Below, in pieces: positions 5,997 through 12,640 of a stretch of DNA of 12,640 nucleotides; position 1 is the first letter of the stretch, and each line of letters opens with the position of its first letter. The notes under the pieces were generated by a model. The model made no database searches and was not told the DNA's origin. It worked only from the letters and a program-made list of their open reading frames with translations. Made by a program: the position numbers and the translations under genes. The stretch comes from Nitrospirota bacterium (GTDB lineage: Bacteria; Nitrospirota; JACRHJ01). The stretch covers positions 1 to 12,640 of the forward strand of contig DAHWTK010000049.1 in assembly GCA_027328825.1 (NCBI GenBank), written 5' to 3'.

Positions 5997-7188
5997 GCTC
6001 CGGCGCCAGCATAATCCTGAAAATCGGGAAAATGTCGGACTTGAAATAATCCTTCGTCAGCACAAGACAGAGATGCACCGGCGAGAACATGATGCCTGCG
6101 AAACCGGCGGCGTATGCGAATGCGAGCATCCCTAAGTCCACATGCGTTCCGCCAATGAGCGGGACGACCATCGGGAAGGTAATCCCGACGTAGGCAAGGG
6201 TGATGCCGGTTATCATGCCCACCAGGAACGGCAGGAAAAAGATTATCGCAAGCACGGGAATACCTTCCGCCTTGAAAAACTCCGGCAGGGTCCTGACCGC
6301 GCCTGAGTCCTGCATCACGGCGCTGAATACCACAACGCCCCATACCAGTAGCAGGCTTTTCCATGTGATGCTTTCCCTGAATGTGCGGTAAACCTTCTTT
6401 ATGCCGTATCTGAAATAAACGAATAAGCCAGCCACCACTACGCCCAGGGCTATCGCTATGTCGATCTTGAAGACCATCACGAGTATCATCACCACGAGTA
6501 TCGGCGAGAAGGTAACCGCGAGCGTCCGTATGTCCTGAGATTTCGTAACGCCGGAAACGGCCTCCGCGCCGCCGTCCACGGGCGTATAATTTCTGCCCCT
6601 GCCCACTCCCCTGAACGCGAACAGCGCCCCGGTAAGGAGAACCGTGAGCGTCAGGAATATCTGGTGCAGGAAGATCGATTCCATCCGCGCGCCCGACATG
6701 TGGACAAGGAGAAGGAAGCCGGGATATAGCGGGGATATATATTCCCAGATGTGCCGGAACCAGTAATTTATGAAGCTCTTCCGCCTGGGCGAGATGTTTT
6801 CGCCCTCGGACGTGGACTGCACCATCGGCGCGGAAAAATACGCGCCGCCTGCGGACGGGAGTATGCCGACTATCGCTGGCATGAGCGCCATGACGATGCG
6901 CTGGTCTCCGGAGAGGCGCTTTAAGGATTCCACCATCTTCTTCAGCGTCTCGGTGGTGCGGAGCTGGTTTTCCAGCACCATGATAAGCGCGAATGCGGCG
7001 ATGAGGGAGTCGGCCTCAATATCTATGCTGGCGTGCCATGCGGAAACAAGGATGGCAAGTGGAGTCATGCGCATCAGGAGGCCCAGGACGGCGGCCCCGA
7101 CGAGCATGACGCCGCCCAGATGCCACTTGAACTTCAGGAGGGTAATTATTAGCCCGAATACGAGAAGGATTTTTAAAAGGTCATGCAA
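5953..7188 (-). CDS. DUF401 family integral membrane protein (putative ion/organic-acid transporter)
   Basis: 411 aa with about ten hydrophobic segments. DUF401 hallmarks are visible: GILPSAGGAYFSAPMV (108-123), NYWFRHIWEYISPLYPGFLL (141-160) and SPVHLCLVLTKDYF (369-382). A second re-entrant-like segment, VGMITGIT (323-330), mirrors the first, as expected for the inverted-repeat ion-transporter (IT) superfamily. The substrate is unknown. The chosen start is TTG (7186-7188), which overlaps the end of the GGDEF gene by 8 bp; the next in-frame Met, at residue 28, would remove part of the first membrane helix. GGAG lies about 12 nt upstream, inside the GGDEF gene. The overlap implies translational coupling with the diguanylate cyclase. 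The 3' end overlaps the PanE-like gene tail to tail. Confidence 0.88.
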   Translation of the reverse strand: MHDLLKILLVFGLIITLLKFKWHLGGVMLVGAAVLGLLMRMTPLAILVSAWHASIDIEADSLIAAFALIMVLENQLRTTETLKKMVESLKRLSGDQRIVMALMPAIVGILPSAGGAYFSAPMVQSTSEGENISPRRKSFINYWFRHIWEYISPLYPGFLLLVHMSGARMESIFLHQIFLTLTVLLTGALFAFRGVGRGRNYTPVDGGAEAVSGVTKSQDIRTLAVTFSPILVVMILVMVFKIDIAIALGVVVAGLFVYFRYGIKKVYRTFRESITWKSLLLVWGVVVFSAVMQDSGAVRTLPEFFKAEGIPVLAIIFFLPFLVGMITGITLAYVGITFPMVVPLIGGTHVDLGMLAFAYAAGFAGIMFSPVHLCLVLTKDYFKSDIFPIFRIMLAPELIVLAVALGEALLF

Positions 7189-8221
7189 TTTCGAGAAGCT
7201 CCCTGTACTCCACGGCCTGGTCCTTGCCGCGACTCTTGGCCTCGTAAAGCGCCTTGTCGGCCTGCTTCATCAGCTCCATCTTTTTCTGCGAGTCCTTCGG
7301 GTAGTTTGCCAGGCCGATACTGACGGTGAGGTTCCCCTTGCCTTTCATCAATGTCGCGGACTTGTCCTTTATGTGCTTCCTTATCCTGTTTGCGAGGGCC
7401 AGCGCCTGGGCGGATTCCACCTTGGGCAGTATTATTGCGAACTCCTCGCCGCCGTAGCGCGCGGCGGTGTCGGATGCGCGGATGGATGATTTGAGTATCT
7501 CCGCGAGCTTCTCCAGCACCCTGTCGCCGAACGTATGGCCGTACGTGTCGTTTATTTTCTTGAAGTTGTCGATGTCGATCATCATCACCGAAAACGTTTC
7601 CTTATATCTCGCCGCGCGGCAGAACTCCCTGCTGAGCTGCTGCTGCATGTAGCGGTGGTTGAAAAGCCCCGTCAGCCCGTCCGTAACGGCCAGCTTGCTC
7701 GTCCTGGCGTGGAGCCTTGCGTGGTCTATGCTCATGGCCGCGAACGAGGAGAGGATGGACAGGAGCTCAAGGTCCTTCTTGCCGAATCGCCTCGTCGTGA
7801 AATCATCGACATACAGTATGCCGATAATCTCGTCCTTGGAGACCAGAGGCACGCAGATGACCGACTTTATGCCCTCGCTTATAGCGACGGGGTTCGTAAA
7901 AAACTCCTTCTTTGCCACGTCCGATATGACGACAGGCTTGTCGGATTTCAGTATCATATCCGTGAGCCCGCCCTGGCGCACCTTCCATTTGGTATTCCCG
8001 ATAAAATCCTTCGAGAAGCCCCTGTGGGCGTGCATCTCCAGCTCCTGCCTGCTCTTGTTGTAAAGTGCGATGCTGCCCGCGCTCGTCTTTGTCAGCTTCA
8101 TGGCGCTCTTCAGTATGGCCTCGAGCACCTGGTCGAGGTTCAGAGTCGAGACCACGAGGCGCGCTACCTGAAGGAGGTCGAGAAGTTCCTTTACATTTGC
8201 GTCATTCGAATGCTTTTCCAT
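7181..8221 (-). CDS. GAF-GGDEF diguanylate cyclase
   Basis: 346 aa from the ATG at 8221. After a short helical lead, a GAF sensory domain spans about 28-170 ('SAGSIALYNKSRQELEM', 'SVICVPLVSKDEIIGILYVDD'). The GGDEF domain spans about 180-343, starting LAVTDGLTGLFNHRYM. The active site is GGEEF at 257-261, with metal-ligand Asp216 in MMIDIDNFKKIND. An RxxD inhibitory site (RASD, 248-251) lies five residues before it, so the enzyme should make c-di-GMP and be product-inhibited. No membrane helix or signal peptide is seen, so it is cytoplasmic; the GAF ligand is unknown. A longer reading starts at TTG (8245), but its extra eight residues come from a repeat, while AGGA at 8226-8229 supports 8221. 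It is cotranscribed with the DUF401 gene, from a promoter at 8303-8331. Confidence 0.93.
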   Translation of the reverse strand: MEKHSNDANVKELLDLLQVARLVVSTLNLDQVLEAILKSAMKLTKTSAGSIALYNKSRQELEMHAHRGFSKDFIGNTKWKVRQGGLTDMILKSDKPVVISDVAKKEFFTNPVAISEGIKSVICVPLVSKDEIIGILYVDDFTTRRFGKKDLELLSILSSFAAMSIDHARLHARTSKLAVTDGLTGLFNHRYMQQQLSREFCRAARYKETFSVMMIDIDNFKKINDTYGHTFGDRVLEKLAEILKSSIRASDTAARYGGEEFAIILPKVESAQALALANRIRKHIKDKSATLMKGKGNLTVSIGLANYPKDSQKKMELMKQADKALYEAKSRGKDQAVEYRELLEIA

Positions 8222-8234
8222 AGTATCCTGCGCA

Positions 8235-8268
8235 CCCTCTCCCAACCCTCTCCCGTCGAGGGAGAGGG
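8235..8268. repeat. CCCTCTCCC direct and inverted repeat in the GGDEF leader
   Basis: CCCTCTCCC occurs at 8235-8243 and again at 8246-8254, and its reverse complement GGGAGAGGG at 8260-8268. In the minus-strand transcript one CCCTCTCCC arm can pair with either of two GGGAGAGGG copies. The nearer pairing leaves a 5-nt loop. The element ends 13 nt before the GGDEF start codon. It resembles the 'CCCTCTCCCAACCCTCTCCC...GGGAGAGGG' repeats dispersed between genes in many bacteria. Confidence 0.75.
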
Positions 8269-8302
8269 AAATAATATCTCTAAAAATACATAAAAGTGGC
8301 TG

Positions 8303-8331
8303 ATTATAACTGTTTGCCGGACCGATTTCAA
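8303..8331 (-). promoter_or_regulatory. Near-consensus sigma70-type promoter for the GGDEF-DUF401 unit
   Basis: On the minus strand TTGAAA (8326-8331) and TATAAT (8303-8308) are separated by exactly 17 nt: 5 of 6 and 6 of 6 consensus matches. The predicted transcript starts near 8296, giving a leader of about 75 nt that holds the CCCTCTCCC repeat. The -35 box ends 6 bp beyond the panC stop, so the GGDEF gene has its own promoter despite lying downstream of folK-panC. Confidence 0.75.
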
Positions 8332-8337
8332 TGATTT

Positions 8338-9177
8338 TTACAGCAGGATATTGTCGATAAGCCTTGTCTTTCCGATGCGCGCGGCTACGGCCAGAACCGC
8401 ACCCGCCTGAATCTGCCGAAGCGGGGACAGTGTCTCCGCGTCCGATACCTCCGCGTATTCGATATTCACCATCGGCTCGCCGCCTATGACCTCCCGCACC
8501 TTAGCGGCAATAACCCCGGCGTTTCTCTCTCCGGTGTTATACAGCTTCCCGGCCTCAGAGAGCGCCTTGTAGATTACCGGGGCGGCGGCGCGCTCAGGCT
8601 CCGAGAGATATGCGTTTCTTGAACTCATGGCAAGGCCGTCCGGCTCGCGCACCGTCGGCATTACCACTACCTCCACGTCGAGGTTCAAATCCCGCGTCAT
8701 GCGCCGTATCACGACGGTCTGCTGGTAATCCTTCTGGCCGAAGTAGGCCCGGTGCGGCATGACGGCGTTAAATAGCTTCAGGACTACCGTGGCGACTCCC
8801 CGGAAATGGCCTGGACGCCTGATTCCTTCCATGACATCCGTTACGCCCGCGACATCTACATGCGTGGAAAAACCATCCGGATAAATCTCGCGGGCATTCG
8901 GGACAAAAACCGCATCGACGGAGGCCGCCTCGCATTTTTCAAGGTCGCCTTCCATATCGCGCGGATAGGCCGCGAAGTCTTCCGAAGGCCCGAACTGTGT
9001 CGGGTTAACGAATATCGAAAGGACGGATTTCGCGTTCCGTGTTTTTGCCTCCCGCGCAAGCGACATATGCCCTTCGTGCAGGTATCCCATCGTGGGGACG
9101 AAACCTATCGTCTCTCCGGATAATCGCGCCTCGCGGGAGAAGTGCTGCATATCGGAGACGGAGTTAATTACTTTCAT
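8338..9177 (-). CDS. panC: Pantothenate synthetase (pantoate-beta-alanine ligase)
   Basis: 279 aa, matching the family's roughly 280. PanC joins pantoate and beta-alanine with ATP through a pantoyl-adenylate, the last step of vitamin B5 synthesis, in the cytoplasm. Motifs: the nucleotidyl-transferase HIGH-like HEGH in PTMGYLHEGH (28-37); IFVNPTQF (55-62); RPGHFRGVATVV (121-132); YFGQKDYQQ (145-153); and REPDGLAMSSRN (177-188), which includes the KMSKS-like segment. All active-site motifs are intact. The ATG overlaps the folK stop by 4 bp (ATGA), so it is translationally coupled to folK. panB and panD are not in the window, although folK-panB-panC is a familiar order elsewhere. Confidence 0.97.
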   Translation of the reverse strand: MKVINSVSDMQHFSREARLSGETIGFVPTMGYLHEGHMSLAREAKTRNAKSVLSIFVNPTQFGPSEDFAAYPRDMEGDLEKCEAASVDAVFVPNAREIYPDGFSTHVDVAGVTDVMEGIRRPGHFRGVATVVLKLFNAVMPHRAYFGQKDYQQTVVIRRMTRDLNLDVEVVVMPTVREPDGLAMSSRNAYLSEPERAAAPVIYKALSEAGKLYNTGERNAGVIAAKVREVIGGEPMVNIEYAEVSDAETLSPLRQIQAGAVLAVAARIGKTRLIDNILL

Positions 9178-9638
9178 GCTTTCGTTCCCAGCCCTTCAAG
9201 CAGCTCCTGCGCCGTCTTTTCCAATACCGGATGATATGCGTCCGGGGCGATGTCGGAAAGCGGCCTCAGCACGAACTCCCTCTCGTGCATCAGGGGATGC
9301 GGAACGGTCAGTTCCTTTGTCTGTATTACTTCCTCGCCGTAGAGAAGTATGTCGAGGTCTATCGTCCGAGGCCCCCACTTCACAGTCCGGACCCGTCCAA
9401 GCGCGTCCTCGATATTCCTGCACACGGCGAGAAGCCCAGGCGCGAAAAGGGCCGTATAAACTTCCGCGACAGCGTTTATGAACTTCCCCTGCGGCACGTC
9501 TCCCACGGGTTCCGTCTCGTAAAAAGGGGAAAGTTTGGCCACCCTTACCCCCGGAGATTTCTCCAGCAGATCCACGGCCTTTTGTATGTTTTTTTCGCGG
9601 GTTCCGAGGTTGGAGCCGAGACCGATATACGCCTTCAT
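9174..9638 (-). CDS. folK: 6-hydroxymethyl-7,8-dihydropterin pyrophosphokinase (HPPK)
   Basis: 154 aa, the normal size. HPPK transfers pyrophosphate from ATP to 6-hydroxymethyl-7,8-dihydropterin, the step before dihydropteroate synthase in folate synthesis. Visible motifs: IGLGSNLG at 5-12; FYETEPVG at 39-46; the metal/ATP signature WGPRTIDLDILLYG at 88-101, with Asp94 and Asp96 as the paired Mg ligands; and PHPLMHEREFVLRPL at 113-127. The start is firm because MKAYIGLGSN is the usual beginning of the protein. No Shine-Dalgarno is seen before it, and the likely -10 box is only six bases upstream of the ATG. It is the first gene of folK-panC and divergent from mqnB. Confidence 0.97.
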   Translation of the reverse strand: MKAYIGLGSNLGTREKNIQKAVDLLEKSPGVRVAKLSPFYETEPVGDVPQGKFINAVAEVYTALFAPGLLAVCRNIEDALGRVRTVKWGPRTIDLDILLYGEEVIQTKELTVPHPLMHEREFVLRPLSDIAPDAYHPVLEKTAQELLEGLGTKA

Positions 9639-9644
9639 GGCAGA

Positions 9645-9673
9645 ATTACAGCACGAAAAACGATTAAAGTCAA
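9645..9673 (-). promoter_or_regulatory. Sigma70-type promoter for folK-panC, possibly giving a leaderless mRNA
   Basis: On the minus strand TTGACT (9668-9673) and TGTAAT (9645-9650) are 17 nt apart, each 5 of 6 to consensus. A start site about 7 nt past the -10 box falls at or next to the A of the folK ATG (9638). Confidence 0.65.
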
Positions 9674-9708
9674 TGAAACCGATGGGCCGGCGCTTCCGTC
9701 TTTTTCTT

Positions 9709-9738
9709 TTGACTTGGAAACGCCTGTGGTGCTATCCT
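9709..9738 (+). promoter_or_regulatory. Candidate promoter for mqnB-mqnD-MFS
   Basis: TTGACT (9709-9714) and TATCCT (9733-9738) are 18 nt apart, 5 of 6 and 4 of 6 to consensus. A start near 9745 would give a leader of about 13 nt, just covering AAGG at 9748-9751, the likely ribosome binding site for the ATG at 9758. The -35 words of this and the divergent folK promoter are an inverted pair (AAGTCAA / TTGACTT). Confidence 0.55.
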
Positions 9739-9757
9739 TTAAACTTCAAGGTGTGCG

Positions 9758-10456
9758 ATGATACTTGTAATGTTTGCCACAGAGCCTGAGGCCGCGCCGT
9801 TCATGAAATGCGCAGCCTGGGAGAGGGAAAATATCGGGCGCAAGCCTGTGTTCAGAAGCGCCGCGGGCGGAACCGAAGTCTTAATCTCGGGCATGGGGCA
9901 GGTAAACACCGCGCAGGCTTTGGCGGCTTATCTTGAGGGTCGCACCCGGCCTGAAATTGTCATTCTGGGCGGTATCGCGGGCGCGTTTGCGGGCATGGGC
10001 GCCGCCGCCGGGGATGTATGTTTTGCGGCGGAAGAGATATATGCGGATACCGGCATACATTCTCCGGAAGGCTTCATGGGTATCGAGAAAACCGGCATAC
10101 CGCTTGCCGAAGCGGAAGACGTGAAATATTACAACCGTTTCCCTGTCCGCGACCTCTCCCCGGAAATTGCCGGTTCAAGGTTCCCGTTTAAAATTTATTC
10201 CGGCCCGTTCGCAACGGTATCCGCCGTTTCCGGCACGAAGAAGGCCGCAGCCTGGATTAAAGAGACGTGGAATCCGCTTTGCGAAAACATGGAAGGCGCG
10301 GCTGCCGCGCACGTCTCGCTTATGTACGGGGCGCCGTTTGCGGAGGTGCGCGGGATAAGCAACATGGTGGAAGAACGTAACCGCGCCCGCTGGGACATTC
10401 CGAAGGCATGCGCCAACTGCGCGGCTGTTATCAGGAAGCTTATGGAGAAAATATGA
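9758..10456 (+). CDS. mqnB: Futalosine hydrolase
   Basis: 232 aa, in the phosphorylase/nucleosidase-like fold family. It cleaves futalosine to dehypoxanthine futalosine and hypoxanthine in the alternative (futalosine) menaquinone pathway. Signatures: ILVMFATEPEA at 2-12; ISGMGQVNTAQAL at 43-55; ILGGIAGAF at 69-77; GPFATVSAVSGT at 149-160; the base/ribose-site ENMEGAAAAHV at 176-186, with Glu179; and RGISNMVEERNRARWDIPKA at 198-217. The last motif (SN-V--R-R--W) separates futalosine hydrolase from MTA/SAH nucleosidases. The following gene is mqnD, overlapping by 4 bp (ATGA), which confirms the pathway. Menaquinone made this way serves anaerobic or microaerobic respiration. Confidence 0.95.
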   Translation: MILVMFATEPEAAPFMKCAAWERENIGRKPVFRSAAGGTEVLISGMGQVNTAQALAAYLEGRTRPEIVILGGIAGAFAGMGAAAGDVCFAAEEIYADTGIHSPEGFMGIEKTGIPLAEAEDVKYYNRFPVRDLSPEIAGSRFPFKIYSGPFATVSAVSGTKKAAAWIKETWNPLCENMEGAAAAHVSLMYGAPFAEVRGISNMVEERNRARWDIPKACANCAAVIRKLMEKI

Positions 10457-11355
10457 ATACGCTTACGCTCGGATACTCGCCTTGCCCAAACGACACCTTC
10501 ATATTCTACGCCCTGACCCACGGCAGGATACCCTCGGACTTTGCAGTGCGCGAAATACTCGAGGACGTGGAGACCCTGAACGCGCGCGCAATGACCGGCA
10601 GACCGGCTTCAACCGGTAGACCGGCTTCAACCGGCGAAACGTCGGCCAATGCCGGAATGCCGGCGGCGGGAGAGATGCTCGACCTGACCAAGATATCGTT
10701 TCATGCGGCGGCATATCTGCTGGACAATTACTGCCTGCTTCGCTCCGGCGGCGCGCTCGGCAGGGGATGCGGGCCGCTCGTCGTATCCAGAGACTACTCG
10801 AACATCGATGACATACGCGGCAGAAGCATTGCCATCCCTGGCCGCTACACCACGGCGCAGCTCCTCCTGATGCTCTACGGGCGCGGTTTCGAGGACGTCC
10901 GCATAATGCAGTTCGACAGGATAATGCCCGCAGTCGCAAGCGGAGAGGTGGATGCGGGGCTTATAATCCACGAAGGCCGGTTCACCTATCAGAACTACGG
11001 ACTCAAGAAACTCCTCGACCTGGGAGAGTGGTGGGAAAAAGAAACCGGCTCTCCCATCCCGCTCGGCTGCATCCTTGCGAAGAGGTCCCTCGGGAAGGAT
11101 ACCGTCATGGCCGTAGAAGACGCAATCCGCCGGAGCATAATCTACGCGCGGGAAAACAGGGCGGAATGCACGGGCTACATAAAGGCGCACGCCCAGGAGA
11201 TGGAGGATTCCGTAATCGACGGCCACATATCGCTTTACGTCAATTCATTCTCTGACGATTTCGGCGGGGAGGGCGTCCGGGCCATAGAAAAACTCTTCTC
11301 CCTGGCCTCCGAGGCAGGTGTTATTCCCGCAAAACGCCCCCCTCTTTTTTTCTGA
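10453..11355 (+). CDS. mqnD: 1,4-dihydroxy-6-naphthoate synthase
   Basis: 300 aa. MqnD converts cyclic dehypoxanthine futalosine to 1,4-dihydroxy-6-naphthoate in the futalosine menaquinone pathway and has a periplasmic-binding-protein-like fold. Signatures: LGYSPCPNDTFIFYAL at 6-21; EDVETLN at 37-43; LTKISFHA at 78-85; RSGGALGRGCGPLVV at 97-111; and DAGLIIHEGRFTYQNYGL at 167-184, whose His173 matches the family's catalytic histidine. The unusual part is residues 47-77, a Gly/Ala/Ser/Thr-rich stretch with a repeated TGRPAS unit, where relatives have a short turn. It looks like an in-frame repeat insertion of about 25 residues. The start is the ATG at 10453 (GGAG at 10444-10447; ATGA overlap with mqnB), not the in-frame ATG at 10408 inside mqnB. 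Confidence 0.93.
   Translation: MNTLTLGYSPCPNDTFIFYALTHGRIPSDFAVREILEDVETLNARAMTGRPASTGRPASTGETSANAGMPAAGEMLDLTKISFHAAAYLLDNYCLLRSGGALGRGCGPLVVSRDYSNIDDIRGRSIAIPGRYTTAQLLLMLYGRGFEDVRIMQFDRIMPAVASGEVDAGLIIHEGRFTYQNYGLKKLLDLGEWWEKETGSPIPLGCILAKRSLGKDTVMAVEDAIRRSIIYARENRAECTGYIKAHAQEMEDSVIDGHISLYVNSFSDDFGGEGVRAIEKLFSLASEAGVIPAKRPPLFF
10594..10663 (+). repeat. Mini-satellite inside mqnD
   Basis: An 18-bp unit beginning ACCGG occurs at 10594-10611 and 10612-10629 with one mismatch, followed by a partial third copy from 10630. Just after it, AATGCCGG is repeated in tandem (10648-10655, 10656-10663). Both repeat lengths and the surrounding insert keep the mqnD frame open. The CCGG-rich words also pair with each other as short hairpins (CCGG-TTGAAG-CCGG on the minus strand). 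Confidence 0.85.
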
Positions 11356-11364
11356 AGAAGCAAT

Positions 11365-12576
11365 ATGAAGTTCAACACCTTCTCAGCTCTGAGGCACAGG
11401 AACTTCCGCCTCTTCCTGTCCGGCCAGGCCATCTCGCTCGGCGGCACGTGGATGCAGTCGATGGCCCAGGGGTGGCTCGTGCTGAAGCTTACGAACTCCG
11501 CCTTCTATCTTTCGCTCGTGCAGGCGATGAGCTCACTGCCCATTCTTTTCCTCTCGCTGGTGGGCGGGGTTATAGCGGACAGGATCAACAAGCGAAGACT
11601 TCTGCTGATTACCCAGACCTCTTCGCTTGTGCTTGCGGCAATCCTCGGTGTGTTGGTGAGCCTGGGGGTGGTCAGGTTCTGGCAGGTCCTGCTTCTTGCG
11701 GGGTGCCTTGGCGTGGTGAACGCCTTCGACATGCCCGGCAGACAGTCGTTCATAATCGAGATGGTGGGGCGCGAGGATCTTATGAACGGCATAGCGCTCA
11801 ATTCCGCAGTATTCAACGGCGCGCGCATCGTCGGCCCATCCGCTGCCGGTTTTCTTATTAGCGCGGTGGGAATAGCCTTGTGCTTTTACCTGAACGCGCT
11901 TTCGTTTCTCGCGATTATCTTCATGCTGGCCATCATGCGCTTCGATAAGCCCAAAGAAAAGCCGAAGCGGCGCCCGATGCTTAAAGATCTGCGCGACGGC
12001 CTCGTCTACGTAAAAAGGACGCCGGCCGTAAGGTATTTCATCCTCTTCATCTCGATAACAAGCCTGTTTATGGTCCCGTACATAGCGCTGATGCCGATAT
12101 TCGCGCGGGACATCCTGCACATCGGCGCAAAGGGACTCGGTATTATGATGGGGTTCGCCGGAGTGGGGGCATTGACCGGTTCCCTCTCGCTTGCAACGTT
12201 CGGATACCGCGCAAGGAAGGCGGTCATAGCCTTTACAGCCGCGTTCGTATCGGCCATGGCGCTCCTGGCGTTTTCGCTCTCTCGGACGCCGTTTATTTCG
12301 TACGCCCTCCTGGTCGCCGTAGGCTGGGGAATGATAACCCAGTTCTCAACCGTGAACGCAGCGATCCAGCATGTTGTTCCGGACGCGCTCCGTGGCCGCG
12401 TGATGAGTCTTTACGTCCTGGTAATGCTGGGATTCGTCCCCGTGGGCAACCTCATAATCGGGACGCTTGCGCACTATGTCGGCACGCCGCACGCGGTCGC
12501 CGCCGGGGCAATTATCTGCATGGTAACGTACGCCGCGCTCTTCGCATTCGCACGCAGGGAACTGCTCTCTTCATAG
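11365..12576 (+). CDS. MFS transporter, DHA3/EntS-like exporter family
   Basis: 403 aa with about 12 hydrophobic segments in two halves. The opening 'FSALRHRNFRLFLSGQAISLGGTWMQSMAQGWLV' (6-39) and 'NAFDMPGRQSFIIEMV' (119-134) are typical of the MFS_3 group, which includes EntS-like siderophore exporters and macrolide-efflux relatives. The loop 2-3 motif A is GGVIADRINKRRLL (67-80), and a related PDALRGRVMSLY (339-350) sits in the second half. A proton-driven exporter of the inner membrane is likely; the cargo cannot be deduced. It starts 9 bp after mqnD with only a weak GAAGAAG upstream, so it is probably co-transcribed with mqnBD, although no direct link to menaquinone is known. Confidence 0.9.
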   Translation: MKFNTFSALRHRNFRLFLSGQAISLGGTWMQSMAQGWLVLKLTNSAFYLSLVQAMSSLPILFLSLVGGVIADRINKRRLLLITQTSSLVLAAILGVLVSLGVVRFWQVLLLAGCLGVVNAFDMPGRQSFIIEMVGREDLMNGIALNSAVFNGARIVGPSAAGFLISAVGIALCFYLNALSFLAIIFMLAIMRFDKPKEKPKRRPMLKDLRDGLVYVKRTPAVRYFILFISITSLFMVPYIALMPIFARDILHIGAKGLGIMMGFAGVGALTGSLSLATFGYRARKAVIAFTAAFVSAMALLAFSLSRTPFISYALLVAVGWGMITQFSTVNAAIQHVVPDALRGRVMSLYVLVMLGFVPVGNLIIGTLAHYVGTPHAVAAGAIICMVTYAALFAFARRELLSS

Positions 12577-12640
12577 CAAGCGTTTTCCCCAATCTCTTTC
12601 CCTAAAATATTTTCTCAAAACCTTCCAAAGACGCCTCGCC
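12577..12640. other. Trailing intergenic sequence
   Basis: 64 bp after the MFS stop. It is pyrimidine-rich, with a short AT palindrome (AAAATATTTT), and has no convincing terminator hairpin or gene start before the window ends. Confidence 0.6.

Noticed and set aside
6770..8293. Two long plus-strand open frames (6770-7489, 7535-8293) opposite DUF401 and GGDEF
   Set aside because: Both are mirrors of strongly supported minus-strand genes, without motifs or ribosome binding sites.
10594..10663. CRISPR array
   Set aside because: The repeats are directly adjacent without unique spacers and lie within a coding frame.

Overview
The window is a dense bacterial chromosomal segment of 15 protein genes. 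It shows no tRNA, rRNA, CRISPR array, transposase or phage gene. By eye it is GC-rich with strong G/C bias at third positions, although isoleucine ATA codons are common. An exported TPR protein, a cytoplasmic heme pathway with the cysteine (zinc) type of HemB, and futalosine-route menaquinone genes suggest a Gram-negative, probably anaerobic or respiratory bacterium, for example Desulfobacterota or Nitrospirota. That placement is an inference and is not firm.

Layout. (1) 9-2442, plus strand: exported TPR protein, hemD, a cysteine-rich HesB/IscA-like protein and a DUF3467 protein, with overlapping or nearly abutting ends, so very likely one operon. (2) 2443-2596: an intergenic stretch with two different inverted-repeat elements, then hemB (2597-3571). 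(3) 3572-3635: a near-perfect hairpin repeat, then an alpha/beta hydrolase with a TTG start, a Maf nucleotide pyrophosphatase and a divergent PanE-like reductase. The reductase gene runs 44 bp into the tail of the convergent gene. (4) 5953-9638, minus strand: folK-panC, then a GAF-GGDEF diguanylate cyclase with its own strong promoter, coupled to a DUF401 membrane transporter. (5) 9758-12576, plus strand: mqnB-mqnD (menaquinone) and an MFS exporter, divergent from folK.

How the genes fit together. The window is mostly cofactor housekeeping: tetrapyrrole (hemD, hemB), a likely Fe-S related protein, folate (folK), pantothenate/CoA (panC and a PanE homolog of doubtful activity) and menaquinone (mqnB, mqnD). 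A c-di-GMP enzyme and two transporters sit among them. Divergent sigma70-like promoters are visible between folK and mqnB, and a near-consensus promoter lies just past panC for the GGDEF gene.

No clearly new multi-gene system was found. The most unusual points are the PanE-like protein that has lost its Rossmann glycine pattern and two catalytic residues, a mini-satellite inserted in frame in mqnD, a folK promoter whose predicted start site falls on the start codon, and the pairing of a GAF-GGDEF enzyme with an uncharacterised DUF401 transporter.
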